Positions 1 to 8,635 of a stretch of DNA of 64,000 nt are shown here, in pieces (the stretch's first letter is position 1; each line of letters opens with the position of its first letter). The notes beneath the pieces are model-generated. The model was not told the origin of the DNA and ran no database searches. It saw only the letters and a program-made list of their open reading frames with translations. The DNA comes from Herbiconiux gentiana. GTDB taxonomy: Bacteria; Actinomycetota; Actinomycetes; Actinomycetales; Microbacteriaceae. The position numbers and the translations under genes are program-made. Where the stretch lies: contig NZ_JANTEZ010000005.1 of the NCBI RefSeq assembly GCF_024978135.1, positions 62,001 through 126,000 of the forward strand, read 5' to 3'.

Positions 1-725
1 CCGACGCGGGCATCCCCGTCGAGATCGTCGACTTCTCGGATTATGCCCAGCCCAACCCGGCTCTCAGCGAGGGCGAGCTCGACCTGAACCAGTTCCAGCA
101 CATCGTCTACCTCGCCCAGTACAACGTCTCGGCAGACGAGGACCTCGTGCCGATCGGCGCCACCGCCATCTACCCGCTCGGCCTGTACTCCACGAAGTAC
201 GACTCCGTCGACGCCATCCAGAAGGGCGACACGGTCGCCGTGCCGAACGACGAGAGCAACCTCGCCCGCGGGCTCCTGGTGCTGCAGTCGGCCGGGCTCG
301 TCGAGCTGAAGGACGGCGGGAGCATCTTCTCGACGCTCGACGACGTCGACGAGAGCGCCTCCAAGGTGAAGGTGACCACCCTCGACGCCGCGTTGACCGC
401 CACGTCGCTGCCCGATGTCGCCGCGGCGATCATCAACAACGACTTCGTCGAGGACGCGGGGCTCACGGCCGCCGACGCCATCGCCCAGGACGACCCGTCC
501 GACCCGAACGCCCTGCCGTACGTCAACATCTTCGCCGCCCGGGCCGAGGACAAGGACGACCCCACCTACGCGAAGCTGGTGCAGCTCTTCCAGGACACCA
601 CCTCCGTCACCGACGGCCTGGTCGAGAACTCCGGTGGAACGGCGGTGCTGCTGAAGACCCCCGTCTCCGAGCTGGAAGCCTCGCTCACCGACGTGGAGGC
701 CGACACGAAGGCGCACGAGGGCTGA
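1..725 (+). CDS. metQ: MetQ/NlpA-type methionine-binding lipoprotein (5' end outside window)
   Basis: The frame is open from the first bases, so the gene begins upstream of the window; 240 C-terminal residues are visible and the signal peptide and lipobox are missing. The sequence follows the NlpA/MetQ family, with motifs such as LDLNQFQHIVYL, IGATAIYPLGLYS and ALPYVNIFAAR. The family captures methionine at the outer face of the membrane for an ABC importer. It is followed after 8 bases by metN and then metI, the standard metQNI set, although here the binding protein gene comes first. Confidence is high because all three subunits are adjacent and in family order. Confidence 0.93.
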   Translation, partial: DAGIPVEIVDFSDYAQPNPALSEGELDLNQFQHIVYLAQYNVSADEDLVPIGATAIYPLGLYSTKYDSVDAIQKGDTVAVPNDESNLARGLLVLQSAGLVELKDGGSIFSTLDDVDESASKVKVTTLDAALTATSLPDVAAAIINNDFVEDAGLTAADAIAQDDPSDPNALPYVNIFAARAEDKDDPTYAKLVQLFQDTTSVTDGLVENSGGTAVLLKTPVSELEASLTDVEADTKAHEG

Positions 726-733
726 TCGACCGG

Positions 734-1780
734 ATGCCCCTCGTCAGCCTGCGCGACGTGCGCAAGACGTTCCCCTCCGCCACCCGGGGCGCTCCGCCGG
801 TGACCGCCGTCGACGGGGTGGATCTCGACATCGAGGCCGGGGAGGTGTTCGGAATCGTCGGCTACTCCGGCGCCGGCAAGAGCACGCTAATGCGGCTCGT
901 CAACGGGCTCGAGCCGGTCACCTCCGGCAGCATCACCGTCGGTGGCACCGAGCTCAACGGGCTGCCCGAGCGAGAACTGCGACGGCTGCGCATCGGCATC
1001 GGGATGATCTTCCAGCAGTTCAACCTGTTCACCTCGAAGACCGTTCGGGGCAACGTCTCGTACCCGCTGCGGGTGGCGGGCACGCCGCGGACCGAGATCG
1101 ACCGCCGCGTCGACGAGCTGCTCGGGTTCGTGGGGCTCGCCGACAAGGCGGGCAGCCACCCCGAGCAGCTCTCCGGCGGGCAGAAGCAGCGCGTCGGCAT
1201 CGCCCGGGCGCTGGCGACCAGCCCGCGCCTGCTGCTCGCCGACGAGGCGACCAGCGCGCTCGACCCCGAGACGACCCACGAGGTGCTCGGGCTGTTGAAG
1301 CGGGTCAACGAGGAGCTCGGAGTGACCATGATCGTCATCACGCACGAGATGGACGTGGTGCAGACCCTCGCCGACAAGGTCGCCGTGATGGACGGCGGGC
1401 GGGTCGTGGAGCAGGGCGACGTGTTCGACGTCTTCTCCGCGCCGCAGCAGCCGTCGTCGCGGCGGTTCGTCTCGACCGTGGTGCGCGGCGTGCCGAGCGC
1501 GGACGAGCAGGCCGTGCTGCGGGCACGGCACCCGGGGCGGCTCGTGACGCTGTCCTTCCACGACGCCGGGTCGACCCAGGCCGAGGTCTTCTCGGCCCTG
1601 TCCCGAGCCGGGCTCGGCTTCGAACTCGTCTTCGGCGGGGTCAACGACATCCGTGGCCGCGTCTTCGGGCATCTCACGCTGGCCCTGACGGGGCCGGATG
1701 CGGTGGTCGAGCAGGCGCTCGGCACCCTCCCCGACGGTGTCACCGTGACGCGACTGCCGAACGGGGACGTCCGTGGATGA
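734..1780 (+). CDS. metN: MetN methionine ABC importer ATPase
   Basis: A 348-residue ABC ATPase that powers uptake of D/L-methionine through MetI. Walker A GYSGAGKST is at residues 43-51, signature LSGGQ at 146-150, Walker B LLLADEATSALD at 166-177 and the switch histidine at 204. After about residue 265 it carries the C-terminal regulatory NIL-like domain that separates MetN from other amino-acid ATPases; in the family this domain binds methionine and shuts the transporter down. The ATG lies 8 bases after metQ and the stop overlaps the metI start by 8 bases, so the three genes are one transcription unit. Confidence 0.95.
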   Translation: MPLVSLRDVRKTFPSATRGAPPVTAVDGVDLDIEAGEVFGIVGYSGAGKSTLMRLVNGLEPVTSGSITVGGTELNGLPERELRRLRIGIGMIFQQFNLFTSKTVRGNVSYPLRVAGTPRTEIDRRVDELLGFVGLADKAGSHPEQLSGGQKQRVGIARALATSPRLLLADEATSALDPETTHEVLGLLKRVNEELGVTMIVITHEMDVVQTLADKVAVMDGGRVVEQGDVFDVFSAPQQPSSRRFVSTVVRGVPSADEQAVLRARHPGRLVTLSFHDAGSTQAEVFSALSRAGLGFELVFGGVNDIRGRVFGHLTLALTGPDAVVEQALGTLPDGVTVTRLPNGDVRG

Positions 1781-2432
1781 GCTCATCCCGCTGCTGCCGA
1801 AACTGGCGACGGCGACCTACGAGACCCTCTACATCGTCGCGCTGAGCCTCGTCTTCGGCGGGGTCGGCGGCCTGGTGCTCGGCCTCGGGCTGTACACGAC
1901 GAGGCCCGGCAGCCTGTACCCGAACCGGCCGGTGTCCGCGGTGCTGAACATCCTGGTCAACGTGTTCCGGCCGATCCCGTTCATCATCTTCCTGGCCGCG
2001 GCCCAGCCGCTCGCCCGACTCGTGGTGGGGGTGGGCATCGGCAACTCGGCGATCATCTTCACACTGTCGCTGGCGGCGGCCTTCGGCATCAGCCGGATCG
2101 TCGAGCAGAACCTGATGACGGTGCAGCCCGGCGTGATCGAGGCGGCGCGTTCGGTCGGGGCGAGCCGGTTGCGGATCATCGGTACGGTCGTGCTGCCGGA
2201 GGCGCTGGGGCCGCTCATCCTGGGCTACACCTTCGTTCTGGTGGCGCTCACCGACATGTCGGCCGTGGCGGGGCTCGTGGGTGGTGGCGGTCTCGGCACC
2301 TTCGCCATCCAGTACGGCTACCGGCAGTTCGAGCCGGTCGTCACGTGGGCCGCGGTGATCGTGATCATCGTGTTCGTGCAGGCCGTGCAGGCGCTCGGCA
2401 ACTGGCTGGCGCGCAAGGCGTTCCGGCGCTGA
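1773..2432 (+). CDS. metI: MetI methionine ABC importer permease
   Basis: A 219-residue inner-membrane permease with about five hydrophobic segments and the EAA loop (residues IEAARSVGAS near 125-135) that docks onto the ATPase. Length and sequence fit MetI. The start is a GTG inside the end of metN (8-base overlap), which supports translational coupling; no better in-frame ATG exists. It is the last gene of the metQNI unit. The next gene, a phosphatase, has its own PHO-type promoter region. Confidence 0.94.
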   Translation: MDELIPLLPKLATATYETLYIVALSLVFGGVGGLVLGLGLYTTRPGSLYPNRPVSAVLNILVNVFRPIPFIIFLAAAQPLARLVVGVGIGNSAIIFTLSLAAAFGISRIVEQNLMTVQPGVIEAARSVGASRLRIIGTVVLPEALGPLILGYTFVLVALTDMSAVAGLVGGGGLGTFAIQYGYRQFEPVVTWAAVIVIIVFVQAVQALGNWLARKAFRR

Positions 2433-2452
2433 TCGCGAGGGCGTCGACGGCC

Positions 2453-2474
2453 GTTCACCTGTCGTTCGCCGCCG
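2453..2474 (+). promoter_or_regulatory. Putative PHO box (PhoP/PhoB-type operator)
   Basis: Two consecutive 11-base units, GTTCACCTGTC and GTTCGCCGCCG, form a direct repeat matching the actinobacterial PHO-box layout (GTTCACC-like heptamers every 11 bases). It ends 17 bases before the alkaline phosphatase ATG. A TGAGAT hexamer at 2480-2485, six bases before the ATG, could serve as a poor -10 that needs an activator, giving a leaderless mRNA. Confidence 0.6.
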
Positions 2475-2491
2475 GCCCCTGAGATGGGGGC

Positions 2492-4402
2492 ATGTCACTC
2501 ATCACACCCACGCGCCGGAAGGCGCTCGTCGCCGCGGCGGCGCTCGTCACGGCGGCGAGCCTCGGCCTGCCGGCCGCCGCCTTCGCGGCGTCCACCGAGG
2601 GAGACCTCTCGGTCAACGGCGGCGCCCAGCGCAACAGCGGCGACAAGACCGCCGACCTGCGCGCCTCGATCGTCGACGGACCGGCGAAGAACGTCATCCT
2701 GCTGATCGGCGACGGCATGGGCGACTCCGAGATCACGATCGCCCGCAACTACGCCTACGGCGCGGCCGGCGAGCTGCCCGGCATCGACGCCCTGCCGCTG
2801 ACCGGCCAGTACACGACGTACTCCCTTCACAACACCGGCGACGAGCGAGGCCTGCCCGACTACGTGCCCGACTCGGCTGCCACCGGCTCGGCCTGGTCGA
2901 CCGGCACCAAGACTTACGACGGCGCCATCTCTGTCGACATCGACGGCACCCCGCAGCAGACCCTGATCGAGATCGCCAAGGCGAACGGCCTGAAGACGGG
3001 CAACGTCTCGACCGCCGAGATCCAGGATGCGACTCCCGCGGTCGAGGTCGCGCACGTCGACGCGCGCAAGTGCTACGGCCCCGACAGCGAGGTGTGCGGC
3101 GACGACGCCCTCGTCAACGGCGGCCTCGGCTCGATCAGCGAGCAGCTGCTCGACACCCGCGCCGACCTCACCCTCGGCGGCGGCTCGGCCTCGTTCGAGC
3201 AGACCGCCAAGGCCGGCCAGTGGAACGGCGAGACGCTGTTCGCCCAGGCCGCCGACCGCGGCTACCAGGTCGTCGGCGACGTCGACGGGCTCACCGGCCT
3301 CGCAGTCGCCGACCAGGCGCAGCCCGTGCTCGGCCTGTTCACCCCCGGCAACTTCCCGACGCGCTACGCCCCCACGACGGCCACCATCGGTGGCGGCGAC
3401 GAGGCACCGGTGACCTGCCAGCCGAACCCGGCCCGTCTCGACACCGGGCTCTCGCTCGCCTCGCTCACCGAGAAGTCGATCGGTCTGCTGAACACCGGCG
3501 ACCAGGGCTTCTTCCTGCAGGTCGAGGGCGCCTCGATCGACAAGCAGGACCACGCCGCCGACGCCTGCGGCCAGATCGGCGAGACCATCGACCTCGACGA
3601 GGCCGTGCAGAAGGCCCTCGAGTTCGCCCGCGCCGACGGCAACACGCTGGTGATCGTCACCGCCGACCACGCCCACTCGAGCCAGATCGTCGACGACGCC
3701 CCGCCCGCGACGCTGAGCACGGCGCTCACCACGGCCGACGGCTCGACGATGAAGGTCGCCTACGGCACCGCCGAGGCCGGCGGGTCGCAGCAGCACACCG
3801 GAACCCAGCTGCGCATCGCGGCGTACGGACCGGGCGCGGCGCAGGTCGTCGGGCTGACCGACCAGACCGACAACTTCTTCACCATGGCGAACGCGCTCAC
3901 CCTGAACCGCGACACCGCGAGCTTCAGCGCCGGCGCCACCGCCACGCTGAACGCCGGCACCGTGGCCCCGGGCGGCGAGCTCGTGCTCGACGCCACCGGC
4001 TTCCGCGGCGACCGCCAGCTCGACCCGACCTCGACGGCGGTCACCCTCGCCTCCGAGGACTCGGTGAACGGATCGGCACGCTTCGGCTTCACGGCGCCGA
4101 CCGAGGAGGGCTCGTACTCGATCACGGTCACCGGCCGCCAGAGCGGCGTGACGGCCACGGTCGACTTCACCGTCTCGGCCGGCGCCGCACCGGCACCGAG
4201 CCCCACCCCGGCGCCGAGCGCCCCGGCGGGCGCTCCCGGCCCGGGCGACTCGGCGGGCGCGGGCGGCGGTTCGGGCTCCGGCGCCGGTGTGCTCGGCAAC
4301 ACCGGCGCGGTCGTGGCCCCGATCCTCACGATCGGCGCGCTGCTCCTCGCCGCCGGCGGGCTGCTCCTGGTGCGCCAGCGCCGCCGCCAGCACGCCGCCT
4401 GA
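2492..4402 (+). CDS. Secreted alkaline phosphatase with C-terminal surface-anchor-like tail
   Basis: A 636-residue PhoA-type alkaline phosphatase that would release phosphate from organic esters outside the membrane. A signal peptide (charged n-region, hydrophobic 11-32, AFA cleavage near 33) is followed by the metal motif GDGMGDS (73-79), the active serine in [10 protein letters not shown] (Ser128) and the metal-binding TADHAH (390-395). The catalytic domain ends near residue 480. After it come a beta-rich domain and a Pro/Ala/Gly linker. The tail reads LGNTG (601-605), then a hydrophobic segment and RQRRRQ, which looks like a degenerate sortase signal or a plain membrane anchor. A PHO-like box directly upstream suggests induction by phosphate starvation. 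Confidence 0.93.
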   Translation: MSLITPTRRKALVAAAALVTAASLGLPAAAFAASTEGDLSVNGGAQRNSGDKTADLRASIVDGPAKNVILLIGDGMGDSEITIARNYAYGAAGELPGIDALPLTGQYTTYSLHNTGDERGLPDYVPDSAATGSAWSTGTKTYDGAISVDIDGTPQQTLIEIAKANGLKTGNVSTAEIQDATPAVEVAHVDARKCYGPDSEVCGDDALVNGGLGSISEQLLDTRADLTLGGGSASFEQTAKAGQWNGETLFAQAADRGYQVVGDVDGLTGLAVADQAQPVLGLFTPGNFPTRYAPTTATIGGGDEAPVTCQPNPARLDTGLSLASLTEKSIGLLNTGDQGFFLQVEGASIDKQDHAADACGQIGETIDLDEAVQKALEFARADGNTLVIVTADHAHSSQIVDDAPPATLSTALTTADGSTMKVAYGTAEAGGSQQHTGTQLRIAAYGPGAAQVVGLTDQTDNFFTMANALTLNRDTASFSAGATATLNAGTVAPGGELVLDATGFRGDRQLDPTSTAVTLASEDSVNGSARFGFTAPTEEGSYSITVTGRQSGVTATVDFTVSAGAAPAPSPTPAPSAPAGAPGPGDSAGAGGGSGSGAGVLGNTGAVVAPILTIGALLLAAGGLLLVRQRRRQHAA

Positions 4403-4421
4403 CCCGCCCCACCACCGCTGC

Positions 4422-4469
4422 GCCGACTGCGCGGCACCGGCCCCTCGGGGCGGGTGCCGCGCAGTCGGC
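4422..4469. terminator. 17-bp perfect inverted repeat between convergent genes
   Basis: GCCGACTGCGCGGCACC at 4422-4438 is repeated in inverse at 4453-4469 with a 14-base loop that itself contains CCCC/GGGG. It lies between the convergent phosphatase and SDR genes. No T-run follows, as is usual in actinobacteria, so it probably acts as a bidirectional hairpin terminator. Confidence 0.65.
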
Positions 4470-4470
4470 A

Positions 4471-4515
4471 TCTCGGGGCTGAACGTCTCAGGGCTGAACG
4501 TCTCAGGGCCGAACC
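4471..4515. repeat. Three tandem 15-bp repeats
   Basis: TCTCGGGGCTGAACG, TCTCAGGGCTGAACG and TCTCAGGGCCGAACC follow one another without gaps, directly after the terminator-like hairpin and just before the stop of the convergent SDR gene. The unit is a multiple of three but the array is non-coding. Function unknown. Confidence 0.8.
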
Positions 4516-4528
4516 GACGCGGTGACAC

Positions 4529-5239
4529 TCATCGCGACGCGCTCAGCTCGGGGTACAACGCCTCGACAGGGGCGCTCAGGGCACCCTTCACCGAGGCGGT
4601 GAGTTCGTCGGCGATGACCTCGTACGCGCCCGACTCGACCGCGTCGAAGACCTGGCCCGCGAGGTCGGCCGGCGCGAGCTTGGGACCTTCGGCGTGAGCC
4701 GCCATGGCGGTGTCGACGTAGCCGACGTGCACACCCACCACGTGGACGCCCTTCGGGGCGAGCTCGACGCGCAGCGAGTTCGTCGCCGACCAGAGGGCCG
4801 CCTTCGAGGCGCTGTAGACGCCCCCGAACGCGTACCAGCTGGCCACCGAGTGCATGTCGACGAGCACCGACTGCGGATGCGCGGTCAGCACCGGTGCGAA
4901 GGCCGTCGCCAGCAGCACGGGCGCCACGAAGTTCGTCTCCATCGTGGCCCGCAGCTCGTCGGCCGAGAGCTCGAGGAAGCTCGCGGTCGACGGCAGCACG
5001 CCGGCGTTGTTGATCAGCACCGAGACGTCGGAGGCGGCCTCCACCGCCGCGGCGACCGACGCGGGGTCGGTGATGTCGAGGGCGAGCGGCACGACCCGCT
5101 CGTCCGACCACTCGCGCGGGGTGCGGGCGGTGGCGTAGACCTTGGCGGCGCCCCGGGCGAGCGCCTCGGCGACGAACGCCGAGCCGATCCCGCCGTTGGC
5201 GCCGGTGACGAGCACGACGGCTCCGGTGAGTGTGGGCAT
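4529..5239 (-). CDS. Short-chain dehydrogenase/reductase (SDR)
   Basis: A 236-residue classical SDR, NAD(P)-dependent and probably cytosolic. The cofactor motif TGANGGIG is at 12-19, NNAG at 77-80 and the catalytic pair Y142-xxx-K146 in YSASK, with Ser131 or Ser134 as the third catalytic residue. Start chosen at the ATG with AAGGAG six bases upstream; a much longer open frame upstream is antisense noise. The neighbour upstream on the same strand is a quinone-reductase-like enzyme, and a divergent TetR gene probably controls both. The substrate cannot be told from sequence. Confidence 0.9.
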   Translation of the reverse strand: MPTLTGAVVLVTGANGGIGSAFVAEALARGAAKVYATARTPREWSDERVVPLALDITDPASVAAAVEAASDVSVLINNAGVLPSTASFLELSADELRATMETNFVAPVLLATAFAPVLTAHPQSVLVDMHSVASWYAFGGVYSASKAALWSATNSLRVELAPKGVHVVGVHVGYVDTAMAAHAEGPKLAPADLAGQVFDAVESGAYEVIADELTASVKGALSAPVEALYPELSASR

Positions 5240-5304
5240 GATGACTCCTTGATCGGTGGTGGTGGGACGGATTCGTTCAGGTGGTGGTGGAGAGGGCTCG
5301 CAGG

Positions 5305-6303
5305 TCAGGCGCCGTGGTCGATGACGACCTTGCCGCGCAGACCTCCGCGGCCGAGGGCGGCGAGCGCAGCCGGGGTCTCGTCGAACGGGAAGACGCGACC
5401 GACCACCGGCCGGATCGCCCCCGCGTCGACCAGCGCGGCGATCTCGGCCAGCTGAGCTCCGTCGGCCCGCATCCAGAGGAAGGAATAGCGCACGCCGAGC
5501 CGCTTCGCCTGCCGCCTGACCTTCGCGCTGAGGCCGCCGATCGCCAGACGGACGAGCGGGTTCAGCCCGAGCTGCCGGGCGAACTCCGGGTCGGGCGGGC
5601 CGGCGAGGCCGATGGCGAGACCGCCGGGCTTCAGGATGCGCAGCGAGCGCTCGAGGTTCTCCCCGCCCACCCCGTCGATCACCACGTGGTAGCCGTCGAG
5701 CAGCTCGTCGAAGCGCTGCGAGCGGTAGTCGATCACCTCGTCGGCACCGAGGTCGCGCAGCCACTCGGCGTTCGAGCCGCTCGCGGTGGTGGCGACGTGC
5801 GCCCCCAGGTGCTTCGCGAGCTGCACGGCCACCGACCCGAAGCCGCCGGCCCCGCCGTGGATCAGCACCCTCTGGCCCGGCCCCACGCGGGCCCGTTCCA
5901 CCAGCGCCTGCCAGGCGGTGAGCGCGACGAGCGGCAGCCCCGCGGCCTCGACCATGCTGATCGACGAGGGCTTCTGCGCCACGTCGGCCTCGGCGATGGC
6001 GATGCGCTCCGCGAAGGTGCCGATGCGCAGGTCGGCCGGGCGGGCGAACACCTCGTCGCCGACCGCGAAGCGGGTCACGGCGGGACCGACGGCCTCCACC
6101 ACTCCGGCGGCGTCGTGGCCCAGCACGAGGGGCAGCCGGTACGTCAGCAGGGCCTTGAACTCCCCTTCCGCCAGCTTGGAGTCGAGCTGGTTCACCCCCG
6201 CGGCGAGCACTCGCACCAGCACGTCGTGCTCTCCCACAACCGGCTCCGGCGCATCCGTCGCTCTGATCTCGCCCTGGTACCGCTCGATGCTGAAGGCCTT
6301 CAT
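5305..6303 (-). CDS. NADP-dependent zinc-less alcohol dehydrogenase / quinone oxidoreductase family
   Basis: A 332-residue medium-chain reductase. The N-terminal GroES-like domain lacks the usual zinc cysteines, and the Rossmann part contains GGAGGFGSVAVQLAK, as in zeta-crystallin-like quinone reductases. Such enzymes reduce quinones, enones or aldehydes with NADPH. The start at MKAFSIERY is the family-typical beginning; the frame runs 24 codons further upstream but across the promoter. It has a clear promoter (TTGCGA, 17 bases, TACGCT) and is followed 65 bases later by an SDR, probably as one operon. A TetR gene reads away from the same control region. Confidence 0.9.
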   Translation of the reverse strand: MKAFSIERYQGEIRATDAPEPVVGEHDVLVRVLAAGVNQLDSKLAEGEFKALLTYRLPLVLGHDAAGVVEAVGPAVTRFAVGDEVFARPADLRIGTFAERIAIAEADVAQKPSSISMVEAAGLPLVALTAWQALVERARVGPGQRVLIHGGAGGFGSVAVQLAKHLGAHVATTASGSNAEWLRDLGADEVIDYRSQRFDELLDGYHVVIDGVGGENLERSLRILKPGGLAIGLAGPPDPEFARQLGLNPLVRLAIGGLSAKVRRQAKRLGVRYSFLWMRADGAQLAEIAALVDAGAIRPVVGRVFPFDETPAALAALGRGGLRGKVVIDHGA

Positions 6304-6326
6304 GTCTGCTCTCTCGTCGTTTTTTC

Positions 6327-6357
6327 TGAGCGTACTCATTTCTGATGCCGCTCGCAA
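6327..6357 (-). promoter_or_regulatory. Promoter of the oxidoreductase operon with overlapping small dyad
   Basis: On the minus strand TTGCGA (6352-6357), a 17-base spacer and TACGCT (6329-6334) form a near-consensus housekeeping promoter. The -10 is framed by TGAG (6327-6330) and CTCA (6335-6338), a short dyad that is a candidate site for the divergent TetR protein. Confidence 0.6.
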
Positions 6358-6394
6358 ATGATTGCGGCGCAGCACCGGTTACGCTGGAGGCCTG

Positions 6395-6988
6395 ATGAGC
6401 ACCCCACCCCCCGGCCGCCGCGAGCGCAACAAGCTGCAGAAGCTCGAGCGCATCACCGCCGCGGCCTCCGAGCTCTTCGACCGCCACGGCATCGACGAGG
6501 TCACCACCCAGCAGATCGCCGACGCGGCCGACATCGGCACCGGCACGCTCTTCCTCTACGCCAGAACCAAGGCCGAGCTGCTGCTGCTCGTGCAGAACGC
6601 GCACTACGCCGAGGCGATCGAGACGGGCCTGGCCGCCGCCCCCCGCGCCGACTCACCGCTCGACGCGATCATGACGCTGATCGATCCGGTCGTCGCGTGC
6701 AACCGCCGCCAGGTCGAGAACGGCCGCAGCTACCTGCGCGAGCTCGTCTTCGGCGATCCCGAGGAGCCGCACCACCGGGCCGGCCTCGAGCTGATCCAGC
6801 GGCTCGACGACGCCTTCGTCGATGTGCTCCGCACCGTGCCCGGGGTCGACGACCGTGCCGCGGCGGTGCTCGCCCGCACCATCTCGGCGGCGATGTTCGT
6901 GACCCTGTCCTCTCCACTGAACGTGAGTGCCGGCGACGACGCCCTGTCGGCCGACATCCGCGAGCAGGTCGCCCTCCTGCTGCGCTAG
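6395..6988 (+). CDS. TetR/AcrR family transcriptional regulator
   Basis: A 197-residue TetR-type repressor. The N-terminal helix-turn-helix (about residues 18-62) includes ITAAASELFDRHGIDEVTTQQIADAADIGTGTLF, followed by an all-helical ligand domain. The start at the second ATG (MSTPPPGRR) is preferred because a TACGCT box at 6380-6385 sits nine bases upstream; the longer frame would begin inside the promoter. It is divergent from a reductase-SDR operon and most likely represses it, a common arrangement for redox or xenobiotic response. The ligand is unknown. Confidence 0.9.
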   Translation: MSTPPPGRRERNKLQKLERITAAASELFDRHGIDEVTTQQIADAADIGTGTLFLYARTKAELLLLVQNAHYAEAIETGLAAAPRADSPLDAIMTLIDPVVACNRRQVENGRSYLRELVFGDPEEPHHRAGLELIQRLDDAFVDVLRTVPGVDDRAAAVLARTISAAMFVTLSSPLNVSAGDDALSADIREQVALLLR

Positions 6989-6991
6989 CGT
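6986..6991 (+). promoter_or_regulatory. -10 box of a leaderless promoter (TAGCGT)
   Basis: TAGCGT lies six bases before the ATG at 6998 and overlaps the stop of the TetR gene. No Shine-Dalgarno fits between box and start, so the DUF1697 gene is probably translated from a leaderless mRNA. Confidence 0.55.
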
Positions 6992-6997
6992 CGGGGC

Positions 6998-7531
6998 ATG
7001 GCACGGTTCGTGGCGCTGCTGCGCGGGGTGAACGTCAACGGCATCACGGTGAAGAGCGCCGAGCTCGGTGCGCTGTTCCGCTCGCTCGGGTTCGAGGGGG
7101 TGCGCACGGTGCTCGCCTCGGGCAACGTCGTGTTCGAGACGGATGCGCGGGACACCGCAGCCCTCAAGTCCACCATCGAGGCGGCCCTCGGCGAGCGCTT
7201 CGGCTACGACGCCTGGATCGTGCTCGTGCCGCATGACCGGCTGGCGGCGGTCGTCGCGGGGTATCCGTTCCCCGACGACGAGGCCGCGCATCCGTATGTC
7301 GTGTTCACCTCGGATGCGGACGTGTTCGCCGAGGTCACCGCGGTCGCCGCCGAGCTCGCGCCAGCGCCTGCGCCAGCGCCAGAGCGGGCGACGCCCGGCG
7401 ACGGCGTGCTCTATTGGCAGTGCCCTCGCGGCTCGAGCACCGACACCCCGCTCGCAAAGGCGCTCGCCCGCGCCCGCTACCGCGCCACGACCACCACACG
7501 CAACCTGCGCACCCTGCAGAAGCTCCTCTGA
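6998..7531 (+). CDS. DUF1697 family protein
   Basis: A 177-residue soluble protein starting MARFVALLRGVNVNG, the hallmark opening of DUF1697, with SLGFEGVRTVLASGNVVFE following. The family is widespread and small, has no settled biochemical role, and length here is typical. The stretch near residues 120-130 (PAPAPAPE) is a low-complexity insert. It has its own leaderless-type promoter inside the end of the preceding TetR gene and is followed by a separately promoted lipid kinase, so it is probably monocistronic. Confidence 0.85.
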   Translation: MARFVALLRGVNVNGITVKSAELGALFRSLGFEGVRTVLASGNVVFETDARDTAALKSTIEAALGERFGYDAWIVLVPHDRLAAVVAGYPFPDDEAAHPYVVFTSDADVFAEVTAVAAELAPAPAPAPERATPGDGVLYWQCPRGSSTDTPLAKALARARYRATTTTRNLRTLQKLL

Positions 7532-7566
7532 CGGCCACGGCGGCGGCCATCGGCCCGGCGACGGCC

Positions 7567-7572
7567 TAGAGT
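7567..7572 (+). promoter_or_regulatory. -10 box of a leaderless promoter (TAGAGT)
   Basis: TAGAGT ends six bases before the ATG at 7579 of the lipid kinase gene, with no ribosome binding site between them. Same geometry as the other leaderless starts in this window. Confidence 0.6.
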
Positions 7573-7578
7573 TTCGGC

Positions 7579-8625
7579 ATGAGCGCAGAGAGCGGGCGGC
7601 GAACGGTCGCCGTCGTCATCAATCCGAGCAAGTTCGACGACGTCGAGGCCGTGAAGGCGACCGTGGCCGCCGGGGCCCAGCGCGCGGGCTGGAACGAGCC
7701 GCTGTGGTTCGAGACCACCGTCGAGGACTCGGGAACGGGCGCCGCGGAGTCCGCGCTCGAGGCCGAGCCCGACGTGGTCTGCGCCATGGGCGGCGACGGA
7801 ACCGTGCGCGCGGTCGCGGCCGTGCTGCGCGGCACCTCGGTGCCCTACGCACTGTTGCCGAGCGGAACGGGCAACCTGCTCGCGCGCAATCTCGGCATCC
7901 CGCTGACCTCGCTCGAGGACGCCGTCGAGATCGCCCTGCTCGGCCAGGACCGCGCCATCGACGTCGGCCTCGCCACCTTCGACGACGGCGAGGAGCGCGT
8001 GTTCGTCGTGATGGGCGGCGTGGGCCTCGACGCCGAGATCATGGACAAGACCGACGACGACCTGAAGAAGAAGGTGGGCTGGGGCGCGTACGTCGCCGCC
8101 GGCGCCCCCGCGCTGTTCAAGGGCGGCTTCGAGGCGACCCTGACGGTCGACGGCCAGGCCGAGGAGCCGACCAAGTGCCTGATGGTGCTGGCCTGCAACT
8201 GCAGCTCGGTGGTGGCGAACATCGAGATCGCCACCGGCGCCGTGCTCGACGACGGCGACCTCGAGCTGGTGATGCTGCAGCCGAACATCGTCGCCGGATG
8301 GGTGGGTGTCGCCATCGACGTGGCGACCCGCAACCGCAACGGGCTGGCCTCGCTCAAGCAGTGGTCGGGCAGTGAGTTCGAGTTCGAGCTCGACTCCCCC
8401 GTGCTGGCCGAGCTCGACGGCGACCCGGTCGGCGAGACCACCCGCGGCCGCTTCGGTGTGGACCCGGGCTCGCTCATCGTGCGGTTGCCCGTTCCCGTCG
8501 CCGCCGCGCCGGGGCTGTCGCCGCGCACCTCGGTGACGCTCGACAGCCCCACCGCCGAGACGGTCGACAGCGGGGAGGCGGGGAAGCCGGCCCAGCCCGC
8601 GCAGCCCGCCCCCGCGAGCGAGTAG
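7579..8625 (+). CDS. Diacylglycerol kinase family lipid kinase
   Basis: A 348-residue protein of the DAGK/sphingosine-kinase fold. The nucleotide-binding signature GGDGT is at 71-75 and PSGTGNLLARNLG at 94-106; the beta-rich C-terminal half follows. The family phosphorylates diacylglycerol or related lipids at the membrane face, recycling lipids or making phosphatidic acid. The last 40 residues are a disordered Ala/Pro/Thr tail. Single gene with a leaderless promoter; it converges with the CGNR gene with only 10 bases between them. Confidence 0.88.
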   Translation: MSAESGRRTVAVVINPSKFDDVEAVKATVAAGAQRAGWNEPLWFETTVEDSGTGAAESALEAEPDVVCAMGGDGTVRAVAAVLRGTSVPYALLPSGTGNLLARNLGIPLTSLEDAVEIALLGQDRAIDVGLATFDDGEERVFVVMGGVGLDAEIMDKTDDDLKKKVGWGAYVAAGAPALFKGGFEATLTVDGQAEEPTKCLMVLACNCSSVVANIEIATGAVLDDGDLELVMLQPNIVAGWVGVAIDVATRNRNGLASLKQWSGSEFEFELDSPVLAELDGDPVGETTRGRFGVDPGSLIVRLPVPVAAAPGLSPRTSVTLDSPTAETVDSGEAGKPAQPAQPAPASE

Positions 8626-8635
8626 GCGCGGAGCT

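Noticed and set aside
2495-4528. Antisense open frame of 677 codons opposite the alkaline phosphatase
   Set aside because: It mirrors the codon pattern of a GC-rich gene, is rich in Arg, Gly and Ala, and has no recognisable domain; the phosphatase on the other strand is certain.
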